Shown: positions 8,313 through 17,630, numbered from the stretch's first letter. The stretch: DNA of 64,000 nucleotides from Bdellovibrio sp. BCCA (GCF_037996825.1 NZ_JBBNAC010000001.1:1860001-1924000), one strand, 5' to 3'. Numbers and translations: made by a program. Notes: generated by a model from the letters alone, not told the origin.

Positions 8313-9353
8313 ATGAGTATTACAGTTCAGTTGCCTAAATTTGAAGGACCTCTAGGGCTTCTTCTTTACCTTATCCGTAAAGAAGAAATGGATATCATGG
8401 ATATCAAAGTTCATGAGATCACCAAGCAGTACCTTGAATATATCAAGTTGATGAAAGAATTGGATCTTGAAGTGGCCGGCGAGTTTGTCGCCATGGCTTC
8501 GACATTGATTCAAATCAAATCCCGCATGCTTCTTCCTCAGTACGATGAAAATGGGGAAGTGATCGAGCAAGAAGATCCGCGCAAAGAACTTGTGCAAAAA
8601 CTTCTTGAGTACCAAAAATATCAAGAAGCTTCGAAACTTCTTTACGACCGTCCTTTGGTGGGTCGTGACGTATGGCTTCGCGGAACTCGTGAATCTCTCG
8701 ATCAAAAGGAAGAAGAAATTATTCTTGAAGAGAACGCTTTGTTCTCGTTGATTTCGACTTACCGTAAAATGCTTCGATCGGTGAAAAAGAAAATCCATCA
8801 GGTGGCAGCGAAAGCTCAATCTATCTCCAGCCGTGTTCTTGAGATCAAAGATCGTTTGATCGTAGGTCAAAAAGTCACATTGATGGAGCTTGTGAATGCG
8901 ACGGAAGATCGCGCACGCCAAGCTTTGATCACATTCTTATCTTTACTTGAACTTGGTAAAATGGGTTTCGTTAGCCTTTATCAGTCTGAAGTTTATTCTG
9001 ACATCTGGGTTGATACAAAAAAGCCAATTGAAACGGACGTTTTGTCTCGCGTGGAAGAATACGACTCTATGAGAGCGGACGAAGTTGCTGCCAAGATGAT
9101 GGAAGAGTCTAAAAAGATTGATCCAACGGAAGATCTTTTGGCGGATGCAGCGGAAGCCGGCGGCACAGAAGGCCAGGAGTCCGAAGCTGAATTTGAATTC
9201 GCAGAATCTCCGCAAATGTCCATGAACCTTGATTTTGTCGAAGGGGACGGACAAGAGGTTTCTCTTGAAGAAGCCAGCCAAGACATCGCAAGCGATGAAG
9301 AAATCTTGGCGATGGAAAATGAATTATTTAAAGATGATGTGTCAGAAGTTTAG
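8313..9353 (+). CDS. scpA: Segregation and condensation protein A (kleisin)
   Basis: ScpA is the kleisin subunit that bridges SMC heads in the chromosome condensation complex. The N-terminus VQLPKFEGPLGLLLYLIRKE and the following MDIMDIKVHEITKQYLEYI are diagnostic. A C-terminal winged-helix region near residues 190-250 precedes an acidic tail of about 80 residues rich in Glu/Asp, longer than in typical ScpA of ~250 residues. It ends eight bases before scpB. SMC itself is not in the window. The acidic tail has no assigned function. Confidence 0.93.
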   Translation: MSITVQLPKFEGPLGLLLYLIRKEEMDIMDIKVHEITKQYLEYIKLMKELDLEVAGEFVAMASTLIQIKSRMLLPQYDENGEVIEQEDPRKELVQKLLEYQKYQEASKLLYDRPLVGRDVWLRGTRESLDQKEEEIILEENALFSLISTYRKMLRSVKKKIHQVAAKAQSISSRVLEIKDRLIVGQKVTLMELVNATEDRARQALITFLSLLELGKMGFVSLYQSEVYSDIWVDTKKPIETDVLSRVEEYDSMRADEVAAKMMEESKKIDPTEDLLADAAEAGGTEGQESEAEFEFAESPQMSMNLDFVEGDGQEVSLEEASQDIASDEEILAMENELFKDDVSEV

Positions 9354-9361
9354 AGGAAATC

Positions 9362-10768
9362 ATGGCTAGAAAACGCAAAAAAAACGAAGAAGTTCAGTCT
9401 GAAGTTGAAGTTCTAGCGGCGGAAGCCGACAGAGTGGAATCGTCGAACGACGATCTAACTGAAGTAGAAACCGAGTTTGAAGCCTCTGAAGAATCTTCTG
9501 AAGAGATGTCTTCTGAATTAGACGGTATTGAATCCGACGCCTCTGTCTTTCTTCAAGAGGAAGAAGAGTCTGAAGGTTTCTTACCTGAAGCCAGTGAAGA
9601 AGATGTTGAAGAAATGGAAATGTCTTCTGAAGACGATGTGTCTGTGGAAGGCACGGAGCTTGATAATTTTGATTCCGCAGAAATTGAAGAAATTGAATTC
9701 GTTGAAGAAGAACGTCTTGAAAGTATCGTTGAGAGCGTTCTTTTTGCCAGCGATCGTCCCGTAAGCTTGGCCTCTTTGAAACTTCTTTTCAAAGGCACAA
9801 ACATTAAGGGTGATAAAATCCGCAGAGCTCTTGACCAATTGGCTGTTGAATACGCCGGTGGACGCCGTGGTGTGACTTTGGAAGAAGTTCCAGGTGGCTA
9901 TCAATTGCGCACGAAAATCGACAATATGGATTTCCTCAAGCGCACATTGAAAACTCGTCAGTTCAAACTTTCAGGTCCTGCTTTGGAAGTTCTTTCTATC
10001 GTGGCTTACAAACAACCGACTGTGAAAGCCGAAGTGGATGAAATCCGCGGTGTGGAATCAGGTCACTTGTTGCGTGCGTTGATGGAAAAGAACTTGGTTG
10101 CTTTCGAAGGAAAATCAGAACTTCCTGGTCGTCCAATGCAATACGGAACAACGAAAAAATTCCTAGAGATCTTTGGTCTGAGAAGTTTGAAAGAGCTTCC
10201 GACGTTGTCACAAATCGATGAACTTCTTCCAGAAGGTATCGACGAACAACAAGCGGAAGAAAAACCGACTTTGGCAACAATCACAGATTCAATGTCAGAG
10301 ACTTTCGTAGGTTCTTACTCTCAAGGAGAAGAAGAGCTTATGAAGATTCAAGAGCAGCTTGAAGATATCGCTACAACGACAAATTTCTTTGAAGAAGAAA
10401 AACGTCGTCAAGCTGAGAAGCGCGATCAAGACCGTGCACAAACCATCCGTGATGCATTGGCCTTCGGTGAGCCGGTGTCCACTCGTGATGCAAACTGGTT
10501 GAAAAAATATGACGAAGCTTTGGCGGCAGGAACATCTCTTGTTGCGATTGCGGCCGAGAAAAAAGCGGCCTTCATGAAAAAACCAATGTCAGAAACTGAC
10601 GGTTCCGTTGAAGAAGGTTCATTAGAGGAATCTGAAATGATGATGGACGAAGTTTCTGAAGAAAATTCTATGGAAGAAATGGAATCCATGGAAATGGCTG
10701 AATCCGAAGAATTGCCATTCCTAGGCGAAGCGGATGATATTGATGAAGAAGGCGAAGCCTCTGTTTAA
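9362..10768 (+). CDS. scpB: Segregation and condensation protein B with long acidic extensions
   Basis: ScpB dimers bind the ScpA kleisin in the SMC-ScpAB complex. The conserved core spans about residues 120-285, beginning LESIVESVLFASDRPVSLAS and containing LSIVAYKQPTVKAEVDEIRG and the second winged helix (FGLRSLKELPTL). The protein is 468 residues, more than twice the usual ~190-200. About 115 N-terminal and 180 C-terminal residues are dominated by Glu, Asp and Ser, with a Lys/Arg-rich helical segment between the core and the C-terminal acidic block. AGAGGAA precedes the ATG. Its 3' end overlaps the next gene. The tails are low complexity and may regulate DNA association, which is inferred. 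Confidence 0.92.
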   Translation: MARKRKKNEEVQSEVEVLAAEADRVESSNDDLTEVETEFEASEESSEEMSSELDGIESDASVFLQEEEESEGFLPEASEEDVEEMEMSSEDDVSVEGTELDNFDSAEIEEIEFVEEERLESIVESVLFASDRPVSLASLKLLFKGTNIKGDKIRRALDQLAVEYAGGRRGVTLEEVPGGYQLRTKIDNMDFLKRTLKTRQFKLSGPALEVLSIVAYKQPTVKAEVDEIRGVESGHLLRALMEKNLVAFEGKSELPGRPMQYGTTKKFLEIFGLRSLKELPTLSQIDELLPEGIDEQQAEEKPTLATITDSMSETFVGSYSQGEEELMKIQEQLEDIATTTNFFEEEKRRQAEKRDQDRAQTIRDALAFGEPVSTRDANWLKKYDEALAAGTSLVAIAAEKKAAFMKKPMSETDGSVEEGSLEESEMMMDEVSEENSMEEMESMEMAESEELPFLGEADDIDEEGEASV

Positions 10769-11303
10769 GGCTCTGCTGAGCCTGTGGATAGTTTATAATA
10801 TATTGACCATGTTGGTGATGCCCAATGTAGCTGCCTACTTTGGGCGGGTCACATCCCGATTTCTCACTCCGTATGCCAATACAGTGGGGCTCAACGCGAG
10901 CTGGAACTTTTTTTCTCCGGATCCGGCTCACACCATGTATATTCGCTACACCATTCGTTATCTCGATACTGAAGGCAACGAGACCAAAGAATCTGTTGAA
11001 GGTTATTTTCCAAAAGAAAAAAACAAAGGCATTCCCGAGATGTCTCGTAAAAGAGAACTCTATGCCATGCGCTTTATGGTTATTGATCCAAAGCGTTTGC
11101 GTTTATTCTTAGGACCCTGGCTTTGTAAGCAATATCCAGGTTCTACTTCCATTGAAATGGAGCACGTGATTGAAACCGTGCCACCGTTGGACCAAGTGGT
11201 GACGCTGAAAGATGAATCTCTTAAAGATCTATCTCAAGAACTTCAGTACATTCGCGAATTCTATTCATGCGCCGGTGCCGAGAACGACGAGGTGGCGCTA
11301 TGA
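10743..11303 (+). CDS. Conserved membrane-anchored protein preceding an HTTM protein
   Basis: A ~186-residue protein with an N-terminal membrane segment (MKKAKPLFKALLSLWIVYNI and onwards). The soluble part contains LNASWNFFSPDPAHTMYIRY and a Lys-rich middle. The ATG at 10743 lies inside the 3' end of scpB; an ATG at 10734 is also possible. Its stop overlaps the start of the HTTM gene (ATGA), so the two form a coupled pair. The WNFFSPDP motif suggests a conserved family often paired with HTTM proteins, but I cannot assign a function. Confidence 0.7.
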   Translation: MKKAKPLFKALLSLWIVYNILTMLVMPNVAAYFGRVTSRFLTPYANTVGLNASWNFFSPDPAHTMYIRYTIRYLDTEGNETKESVEGYFPKEKNKGIPEMSRKRELYAMRFMVIDPKRLRLFLGPWLCKQYPGSTSIEMEHVIETVPPLDQVVTLKDESLKDLSQELQYIREFYSCAGAENDEVAL

Positions 11304-12214
11304 TAAAAAAGCTTTGGTCGACTTGGGATCAGTTCTGGTTTGCTCCGCGAAATCTTTTAGGTCTGGCATTTATGCGCGTTCTGCTCTGTGGAACGATGTT
11401 TTATATGTATGCCGTTCGTTTGCTGAATCTGGATTATTATAACGACAATGGTTGGATGCCTCGCTCGATGGCTTTGGAAGCTTTGCCGGAGCTGTATCGT
11501 CCGTTATTTTTGTGGAGCTTTTGGCCGGATTCTTTAAATCTAGTGATCCATGTTCTTTTGGTCGTGCTTTTGCTTCTTTTAACTGTGGGTATCGGCGGCC
11601 GTTGGATTATGTGGATCGCTTGGATCATTGATATGGGCTTTATTCAGCGAAATTATTCGGTGAATTTTGGTGCGGATATTATCGCGGCCTTGTTTTTGTT
11701 CTATATGTCTTTTTCACAGTCATGCGAGCGTTTGAGTGTTTTAAATCTTCTTCGTAAGAAAACGGATTTTAAGTTTTCAGATACGTTGAGTTCCGTGATG
11801 ATTCGCATGATGCAGGTGCAGATCTGTGTGATTTACGCTTACACCGGTTGGGAAAAACTCAAAGGGGGAAGCTGGTGGGACGGCACCGCTCTTTGGAGTG
11901 TGATGGCCAACCCGCAAATGACCACCATGGATTTTTCTTTCTTAAGAAGCGTTCCTTGGAGCATTCCAGTTATTGCTTATTTAACCATTATTTTTGAGAT
12001 CTATTTCCCGGCGATGGTCGCTTGGCCGAAGACGCGCAACCTGTGGTTGTTATTAGGCTTGTTCTTCCACGCGGGAATTGGCATCTTTATGGGGCTAGGA
12101 CCTTTTGCGACGACCATGGTGTCGACATATTTCCTGTTCTTAAACCCTCTCATTTTGGAACGGATCGGCAGCAATTGGGGATGGTTGAAGCGTCTCAAAA
12201 CTAGACCTTCTTAA
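11300..12214 (+). CDS. HTTM-domain multipass membrane protein
   Basis: A ~304-residue membrane protein with several hydrophobic segments, resembling the HTTM (vitamin-K-dependent gamma-carboxylase-like) membrane domain. Visible features are RNLLGLAFMRVLLCGTMF at the N-terminus, YAYTGWEKLKGGSWWDGTAL in the middle, and the late segment IIFEIYFPAMVAWPKTRNLW, followed by LLLGLFFHAGIGIFMGLGPF. These TGxxKL..W..G and FHxG...G elements are characteristic of the family. The start at 11300 is chosen for the ATGA overlap with the preceding gene; the longer frame from 11267 lies within that gene. Substrate unknown. Confidence 0.8.
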   Translation: MIKKLWSTWDQFWFAPRNLLGLAFMRVLLCGTMFYMYAVRLLNLDYYNDNGWMPRSMALEALPELYRPLFLWSFWPDSLNLVIHVLLVVLLLLLTVGIGGRWIMWIAWIIDMGFIQRNYSVNFGADIIAALFLFYMSFSQSCERLSVLNLLRKKTDFKFSDTLSSVMIRMMQVQICVIYAYTGWEKLKGGSWWDGTALWSVMANPQMTTMDFSFLRSVPWSIPVIAYLTIIFEIYFPAMVAWPKTRNLWLLLGLFFHAGIGIFMGLGPFATTMVSTYFLFLNPLILERIGSNWGWLKRLKTRPS

Positions 12215-12267
12215 AAACTCATTTAGCTCTGGGGCTCCCTCATTTATTCTATAAGAGTGGGGGATCT

Positions 12268-12756
12268 ATGAAATCTTCAGCGTTTAAACTTGCAGGAATC
12301 TCAAGTCTTCTTGTGTTGTTATCGGCGTGTCAGCCGATCAACGGCAATTCGCTTTTGACGGATCAAAAAGAAGAGTCTTCAAAAAATGCTGTAGATCCAA
12401 ATCCGAAATCTGAAGAACTTTATTTGAAGGTTTTTAACCCCACCATTCAAGCTACAGGTTTAGATCGTGTTGAGGTTTCCGGTGAATGCTATCTTTCGAC
12501 TTACCCAAGGCATTCTATCATCGTCTTAAGATCCGGTGTTCAGCTAAGTAATTTTGTTGTGGATATAAATCCTACTTCACCTGTTGATTCAAACACTGCC
12601 AGTTGCAAAAACGGCCGCTTTAATCTGGCTTTGAATACAGGGCAATTAGCCAACGGAGTTCATTCTCTTCGCTTCATCTTGCAGGCCTTCGATAAAGATA
12701 ACAATTTAGTTGTTAACGACGCTCAAGGCGCTAGTAACGTCACTCTTTCGAAGTAA
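12268..12756 (+). CDS. Putative lipoprotein of unknown function
   Basis: A 162-residue protein with a type II signal peptide and lipobox (ISSLLVLLSACQPINGN), so the lipidated Cys is at about residue 21. The mature part begins with a Ser/Lys/Asn-rich linker and contains two further Cys, in GECYLST and ASCKNGRF, which could form a disulfide. The fold looks beta-rich (HSIIVLRSGVQLSNFVVDI). GAGTGGGGG precedes the ATG. It is separated from the HTTM gene by ~50 bases and is convergent with the next gene. I do not recognise the family. Confidence 0.7.
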   Translation: MKSSAFKLAGISSLLVLLSACQPINGNSLLTDQKEESSKNAVDPNPKSEELYLKVFNPTIQATGLDRVEVSGECYLSTYPRHSIIVLRSGVQLSNFVVDINPTSPVDSNTASCKNGRFNLALNTGQLANGVHSLRFILQAFDKDNNLVVNDAQGASNVTLSK

Positions 12757-12812
12757 TGCGGCGGACGCCGGCAGTGCTGGAGCACCATGGGTGCGCAAGC
12801 TGAAGCAGCTCT

Positions 12813-13775
12813 CTACAAGATAAAATTAAACTGATTCTTAAGCTTGTTCTTAGCTTCTTGATCTTTGCTTTCAAGGATCAAGGTGTCTTTAAGTTGCAGA
12901 TCACGAATAAAAGTGGCGCGACGTTGAAGAGGAATTTCATTCCCGGTCACAGTCGAGAAGGCCGAATTAAACGGTGTTTTTAATAAAAACTTTTCCTGAT
13001 ACTCTGGAGTCGTCAAAGTATCCAAAACTTCCAAAACTAATTTCTTCTGGTTGGAGTTGACCGGAATTGCGGCTCCCCACATCAAAAGAGCCGAAAGCTG
13101 CGGAAAGGAATTTCCCTTAAACTCTTGAGTTAAAGAGGCTTCCATGGCGCCTTCTTTAGGGAGTTCTCTGGTAAGCTGATCTAATTGCAAAGTCAGGATT
13201 TTCTTTTGCGCCACTTGATCCCAAAGACCTTGTTCTTTCCACACTTGAAAGTGCTTCAACAAAAGATCTTCATCGGCGAGTAAAAATAAAATCGGTTCTT
13301 TTTTGTTTTTAAGGAAGTCGGGGAACGTTTCCCCTTGAGGAATTTTAATTCCCGTTTTCATCCAATAAAACGGCAGAAAATAAAATCCTTCTTGAGCTTT
13401 CCCGGTAAAATCAGAAGCCACTCTCTGCAAAAGTTCTTTGCGAGGTCCGGCAATATCAGAAAGCAAGTTTTGATGAACTAAAGTGTTGGCCCAAAAAGAG
13501 GGAAGAAAGATCAAGTCCGCAGAGGGGCTGGCAACCGTATTAGCTAAAATTCCATCCCAATCACGAGTGATGGTGACAGAAAACTTCACATGAAGTTCGT
13601 CCTCTAGTTTTTCACGAAGGTCTTCAGGAAAAAAGATTTCATCCGTGGTCAGGACTTGGATTTTAGTTGGACTGATAAAGTAGCTTCTAGAAAGACCTTG
13701 GGGGAGAACTCCGTGAAGAAATCCTACCCCCATGCAAATTAAAAAGAAAAAAAACCAGAATATGAAGTTTTTCAA
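12813..13775 (-). CDS. Putative extracellular solute-binding protein
   Basis: A ~320-residue protein with an N-terminal hydrophobic anchor (FIFWFFFFLICMGVGFLHG). The fold resembles type 2 periplasmic binding proteins of the spermidine/putrescine or iron class (VTITRDWDGILANTVASPSA, DLIFLPSFWANTL, LLMWGAAIPVNSNQKKLVLE). The frame opens with TTG at 13775, six bases after the nrdB stop, without a clear ribosome binding site, so the start is uncertain. It would be the last gene of the nrdA-nrdB transcript. No permease lies beside it. The ligand cannot be predicted. Confidence 0.6.
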   Translation of the reverse strand: MKNFIFWFFFFLICMGVGFLHGVLPQGLSRSYFISPTKIQVLTTDEIFFPEDLREKLEDELHVKFSVTITRDWDGILANTVASPSADLIFLPSFWANTLVHQNLLSDIAGPRKELLQRVASDFTGKAQEGFYFLPFYWMKTGIKIPQGETFPDFLKNKKEPILFLLADEDLLLKHFQVWKEQGLWDQVAQKKILTLQLDQLTRELPKEGAMEASLTQEFKGNSFPQLSALLMWGAAIPVNSNQKKLVLEVLDTLTTPEYQEKFLLKTPFNSAFSTVTGNEIPLQRRATFIRDLQLKDTLILESKDQEAKNKLKNQFNFIL

Positions 13776-13781
13776 TGGCGC

Positions 13782-14780
13782 TTAGAAAGTCTCGTCGAAA
13801 GCAACCGCGCCGCTGATACCAGTCTGGTAAGCAGAAACACGTCTTTCAAAGAAGTTAGCAAGTTCTTGCATGTCTTGAAGCTCCATGAACGCGAATGGAT
13901 TTTTCACGTTGTATCGTGGAGCAATATTCAAGCTCTCAAGGCGTTGGTCTGCGCAATATTCAAGATATTGGCGCATGTCTTTTGGAGACAAGCCTGCCAC
14001 GCCCAATTGAAGAACGTCATTAGCAAACTCCATCTCACACTCGATAGCGTCTTCAAGCATTTGCGTAACCATGTCTTCCATTTGTGAATTGAAAAGATCT
14101 GGTTCTTCACGGCGAGCCGTTTTGATCACCTCAATCGCAAAAGCCATGTGCATAGATTCGTCACGGAAAACCCAGTTTGTTCCAGACGCCAATCCTGCCA
14201 AAAGACCTTTTGAACGCAAGAAGTACACGTAAGCAAACGCTGCATAGAAGAACAAACCTTCCACGCAAGTTGCAAAGCAGATCAAGTTCATCAAGAAACG
14301 ACGACGATCTTCTTTTGTATTTAGAACTTCAAGTTCGTTGATGGAATCAATCCATTTAAAACAGAAATCCGCTTTCTTTTTGATTGAAGGAATGTTTTCA
14401 ACGGCAGCGAAAGCTTCCGCTCTTTCATCTGGATTTGGAATATAGTTATCCAAAAGAGTCAGATAGAATTGAACGTGCAAAGCTTCTTCGTAAAGCTGAC
14501 GAGACAAGTACATGCGACCTTCTGGAGAATTCACATGCTTGTAAAGGTTCAATACAAGATTGTTCCCAACAATAGAGTCACCTGTTGCAAAGAATGCCAC
14601 CAAGCGAGAGATCAAATGTTTCTCTGCCGGAGTCATTTTTGAGTGAAGGTCGACAAGGTCTGTAGAGAAGTCAACTTCGTCTACGGTCCATGTGTTTTTA
14701 ATACCGTTTTTGTACATTTCGTAAAAAACAGGGTATTTCATTGGGCGCAAAGTTAAGTTAAAGCCTGGATCAAGAATCAT
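13782..14780 (-). CDS. nrdB: Ribonucleoside-diphosphate reductase subunit beta (class Ia)
   Basis: This is the radical-generating R2 subunit, which with NrdA makes deoxyribonucleotides. The diiron ligands are visible as FATGDSIV (Asp), RQLYEEALHVQFY (Glu and His) and FRDESMHMAF (Glu and His). Four residues after the first ligand His is a Tyr, the position of the radical Tyr122 in E. coli, so this is a tyrosyl-radical enzyme and not a class Ic protein. GGAG lies ten bases before the ATG at 14780. It follows nrdA after ~110 bases that contain a stable hairpin. The length of 332 residues is normal. Confidence 0.95.
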   Translation of the reverse strand: MILDPGFNLTLRPMKYPVFYEMYKNGIKNTWTVDEVDFSTDLVDLHSKMTPAEKHLISRLVAFFATGDSIVGNNLVLNLYKHVNSPEGRMYLSRQLYEEALHVQFYLTLLDNYIPNPDERAEAFAAVENIPSIKKKADFCFKWIDSINELEVLNTKEDRRRFLMNLICFATCVEGLFFYAAFAYVYFLRSKGLLAGLASGTNWVFRDESMHMAFAIEVIKTARREEPDLFNSQMEDMVTQMLEDAIECEMEFANDVLQLGVAGLSPKDMRQYLEYCADQRLESLNIAPRYNVKNPFAFMELQDMQELANFFERRVSAYQTGISGAVAFDETF

Positions 14781-14850
14781 AACGTACTCCGAAAAAAAGT
14801 GTTTGCTCCATGGGAGCTATTTACGCGACCTCTGTCGCTGATTCAGTTCC

Positions 14851-14868
14851 GGCGTCCCGAAGGACGCC
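14851..14868 (-). other. Stable UUCG-loop hairpin between nrdA and nrdB
   Basis: On the minus strand the sequence reads GGCGTCC-TTCG-GGACGCC, a 7-bp GC stem closed by a C(UUCG)G tetraloop. There is no following T run. It lies in the nrdA-nrdB spacer and could protect mRNA ends or set the ratio of the two subunits; this role is inferred. Confidence 0.6.
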
Positions 14869-14892
14869 TTCACTCTTCGCGGCTACCGCCGC

Positions 14893-17310
14893 CTACTGAC
14901 AAGCTTCACAAGCCTCTGGGTTTTCCAAAGAACATGCGATCACTTCAGCGTCTGTGTAAGTCTTTTTAGGGGCAGCTTCTTGAGCAACGGGGGCTGCATC
15001 CATAGAATTCGCCGCGGCTGCTGAAAGATCTGCTCCTGTAGAAGAAGACTTCACAGTTGTTTTTGCGATCTTTGTCGCTGGACGAGAGCGCAAGTAGTAA
15101 GTCGTTTTCACACCTTTTTTCCATGCATACATATACATAGAAGAAACTTTACCGATAGTGGGGCTTTCCATGAACAAGTTCAAAGATTGAGCTTGGTCGA
15201 TGTAAGCTCCACGATCCGCCGCCATATCGATCAAGGACTTCATTGGGATTTCCCAAACTGTGCGGTACAACTCTTTCAATTGTGGAGGAATTGCCGCCAC
15301 GTCTTGGATAGAACCATCTTGAAGTTTGATCTCATTGCGGATGTCTTCATTCCAAAGACCGATCGCTTTCAATTCAGACACCAAGTATCTGTTGATTTGC
15401 ATGAACTCACCAGAAAGTGTTTCACGTTTAAACAAGTTAGATACTTGAGGCTCAATTGCTTCGTAGCAACCTACGATAGAAGCGATAGTTGCTGTTGGAG
15501 CAATCGCGATCATCAAAGAGTTGCGCAAACCGTGCTTTTTGATTTTTTCTTTCAAAGCGTTGAAACGCTCTGGTTGAGAAGGAGTCACGCCCCAAAGGTC
15601 GTATTGCAACAAACCTTTAGCCGCTTTTGTTTGTTCATAAGCGCCGTGAGTTCCGTGTTTTTCAGCCAATTCACAAGAAGTTAAAAGAGCATTGTAGTAA
15701 ATCTCTTCTTGGATTTTCGCAGACAAATCACGAGCCGCTGCTGAATCAAATGGAAGCTTCAATTGGAAGAACGCATCTTGAAGACCCATCACACCCAAGC
15801 CTACCGGACGCCATTTGTGGTTAGAATCCTTTGCAGTTTCGATAGGGTAGAAGTTGATATCAACAACGCGGTCGAGGTACTTCACAGCTGTGCGAACAGA
15901 TTTCGCCAGTTTTTCGAAGTTGAATTGACCGTTTTCAACGTGACGACCCAAGTTCACAGAACCCAAGTTGCACACCGCTGTTTCTTTGTTTGAAGTCACT
16001 TCAAGGATTTCAGTACAAAGGTTAGACAAGTGGATCACGTTGCCAGCTTCGCCAGTTTGGTTGGCTTTCATGTTGGCAGCGTCTTTAAATGTCATCCAGC
16101 CATTCCCTGTTTGCGCCAAAGTTTTCATCATGCGCGCATACAAGTCTTGAGCTTTGATTTGTTTTACATAAAGTTTTTTCGCTTCAGCTTCTTCGTAAGC
16201 TTTTTCGAATTCAGGACCGTAAGTGTCTACGAAATGAGGCACTACGCGTGGGTCGAACAAAGACCACATGCCATTTGTCTCAACGCGCTTCATGAACAAA
16301 TCTGGAACCCAGTTTGCCAAGTTCAAGTTGTGAGTGCGTTTTGCTTCGTCACCTGTGTTGTCGCGAAGTTCAAGGAATTCCTCGATGTCCGCGTGCCATG
16401 TTTCAAGATAAACGCAGGCAGCCCCTTTACGTTTTCCACCTTGGTTTACAGCCGCAACAGAAGAATCCATTGTTTTCAACCAAGGAATGATACCGTTCGA
16501 GTGACCGTTTGTTCCTTTGATCAAAGAACCGCGGGAACGAACGCGAGAGTAAGCAACACCGATACCGCCCGCGAATTTAGAAAGCAAAGCAATGTCTGTG
16601 TACTTATTGTAGATCGCTTGCAAATCATCATCTGGAGAGTCCAAAAGATAGCAAGAAGACATCTGAGGACGAGTTGTTCCAGAGTTGAAAAGAGTCGGAG
16701 TGGAAGCCATGTAATCGTGAGAAGAAATCAAACGATAGAATTCGATAGCTTCTTCAACAGATTGAGCAAGACCGCAAGCCACACGCATAAAGAAGTATTG
16801 AGGAGTCTCAAATACTTGGCGTGACATTGGGTTTTTCAAAAGATAACGATCGTAAACAGTTCTCAAACCGAAGTATTCAAAACGGTCTGTGCGGTAAGGC
16901 TCAATCGCCGCGCAAAGAGCTGCTTTGTTAGCTTCTACGAATTTATAAGTCGTCTCAGACAATAGACCTACAGAGTGACCGAAAGCCACAGAGTCCGCGA
17001 AAGATTGAATTTTCTGAGAACGAACTTCTTCATCAATATATGTAGAAAGAAGACGGGCCGCCAAACGAGAATATTCTGGCTCTTCGCCAATCAGCAAAGA
17101 CGCTGTTTGAATACAAAGATTATCAAGCTCGTTTGTTGTTGCTCCATCATAAAGACCGCTGATCGCCTTTGTTGCTACACGAAGTGGATCCACTTGTGTC
17201 AGGCCTTGGCAGTTACGAGTCACGCGTTCAACGATCTTTGTTACGTCGACGGGCTCAAGTGTGCCATCTCTCTTTTTAACTCTCATGATGTGAGCTGTTG
17301 TTTCCAACAT
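14893..17310 (-). CDS. nrdA: Ribonucleoside-diphosphate reductase subunit alpha
   Basis: This catalytic R1 subunit reduces ribonucleoside diphosphates. An N-terminal ATP-cone (about residues 8-95, beginning MRVKKRDGTLEPVDVTKI) provides allosteric activity control. Catalytic elements visible are the first redox Cys in RPQMSSCYLLDS, the active-site triad in SNLCTEILEV, the second redox Cys in AVCNLGSVNLG, and the radical-transfer tyrosines in KTTYYLRSRPAT. The protein ends PEACEACQ, the C-terminal CxxC pair that is re-reduced by thioredoxin or glutaredoxin. AGGGGAT precedes the ATG. A Ser/Ala-rich linker of ~50 residues precedes the CxxC tail. The long leader upstream is structured. Confidence 0.96.
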   Translation of the reverse strand: MLETTAHIMRVKKRDGTLEPVDVTKIVERVTRNCQGLTQVDPLRVATKAISGLYDGATTNELDNLCIQTASLLIGEEPEYSRLAARLLSTYIDEEVRSQKIQSFADSVAFGHSVGLLSETTYKFVEANKAALCAAIEPYRTDRFEYFGLRTVYDRYLLKNPMSRQVFETPQYFFMRVACGLAQSVEEAIEFYRLISSHDYMASTPTLFNSGTTRPQMSSCYLLDSPDDDLQAIYNKYTDIALLSKFAGGIGVAYSRVRSRGSLIKGTNGHSNGIIPWLKTMDSSVAAVNQGGKRKGAACVYLETWHADIEEFLELRDNTGDEAKRTHNLNLANWVPDLFMKRVETNGMWSLFDPRVVPHFVDTYGPEFEKAYEEAEAKKLYVKQIKAQDLYARMMKTLAQTGNGWMTFKDAANMKANQTGEAGNVIHLSNLCTEILEVTSNKETAVCNLGSVNLGRHVENGQFNFEKLAKSVRTAVKYLDRVVDINFYPIETAKDSNHKWRPVGLGVMGLQDAFFQLKLPFDSAAARDLSAKIQEEIYYNALLTSCELAEKHGTHGAYEQTKAAKGLLQYDLWGVTPSQPERFNALKEKIKKHGLRNSLMIAIAPTATIASIVGCYEAIEPQVSNLFKRETLSGEFMQINRYLVSELKAIGLWNEDIRNEIKLQDGSIQDVAAIPPQLKELYRTVWEIPMKSLIDMAADRGAYIDQAQSLNLFMESPTIGKVSSMYMYAWKKGVKTTYYLRSRPATKIAKTTVKSSSTGADLSAAAANSMDAAPVAQEAAPKKTYTDAEVIACSLENPEACEACQ

Positions 17311-17338
17311 GGTGTATCCCCTCTGCCCCGTTCCATTT

Positions 17339-17371
17339 GGGCAAAAAAATCCCTGACCCGGATTTTTGCCC
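17339..17371 (-). promoter_or_regulatory. nrdA leader hairpin
   Basis: On the minus strand GGGCAAAAATCC pairs with GGATTTTTTTGCCC across a short GC-rich loop, 30 bases before the nrdA start codon. The stem ends in T-rich sequence, so the structure could be an attenuator or an mRNA-stabilising element. Confidence 0.55.
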
Positions 17372-17395
17372 CTCGCAAAAATTCAGATCACGGTT

Positions 17396-17500
17396 CAATA
17401 TATAAATGTAAGTATTGTTTGAGACTGAATCGCTAATCCTTAGCTGTTGGTCCAGAGTTGTAGCTCGTCAACCTCCCTTAAGTCTCACCCCTATATCTAG
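17396..17500. promoter_or_regulatory. Two NrdR-box-like sites upstream of nrdA
   Basis: The published NrdR core is C-W-ATATATWG. CTATATCTAG at 17491-17500 matches with one deviation and sits inside an 18-bp palindrome with ACCCC/GGGGT flanks. CAATATATAA at 17396-17405 matches on the other strand with one deviation. Their centres are 95 bases apart, near nine helical turns, whereas classical NrdR boxes are closer together. The assignment is tentative. Confidence 0.3.
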
Positions 17501-17630
17501 GGGTCTCTTGTGGGTGCCTCATCAATAAGGCGGGTATCGATCTCAATTCTGATCCTGTAATTCTTTCTTTGAAGTTGCAAGAATATTTTTTCAATTAACG
17601 CCAACTTTTTTGTGACGTTGCTCATCAATT

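Noticed and set aside
16030-16824. Plus-strand frame of 264 codons inside nrdA
   Set aside because: It is the antisense of a conserved nrdA region, has no start signals, and its residues do not resemble a protein family.
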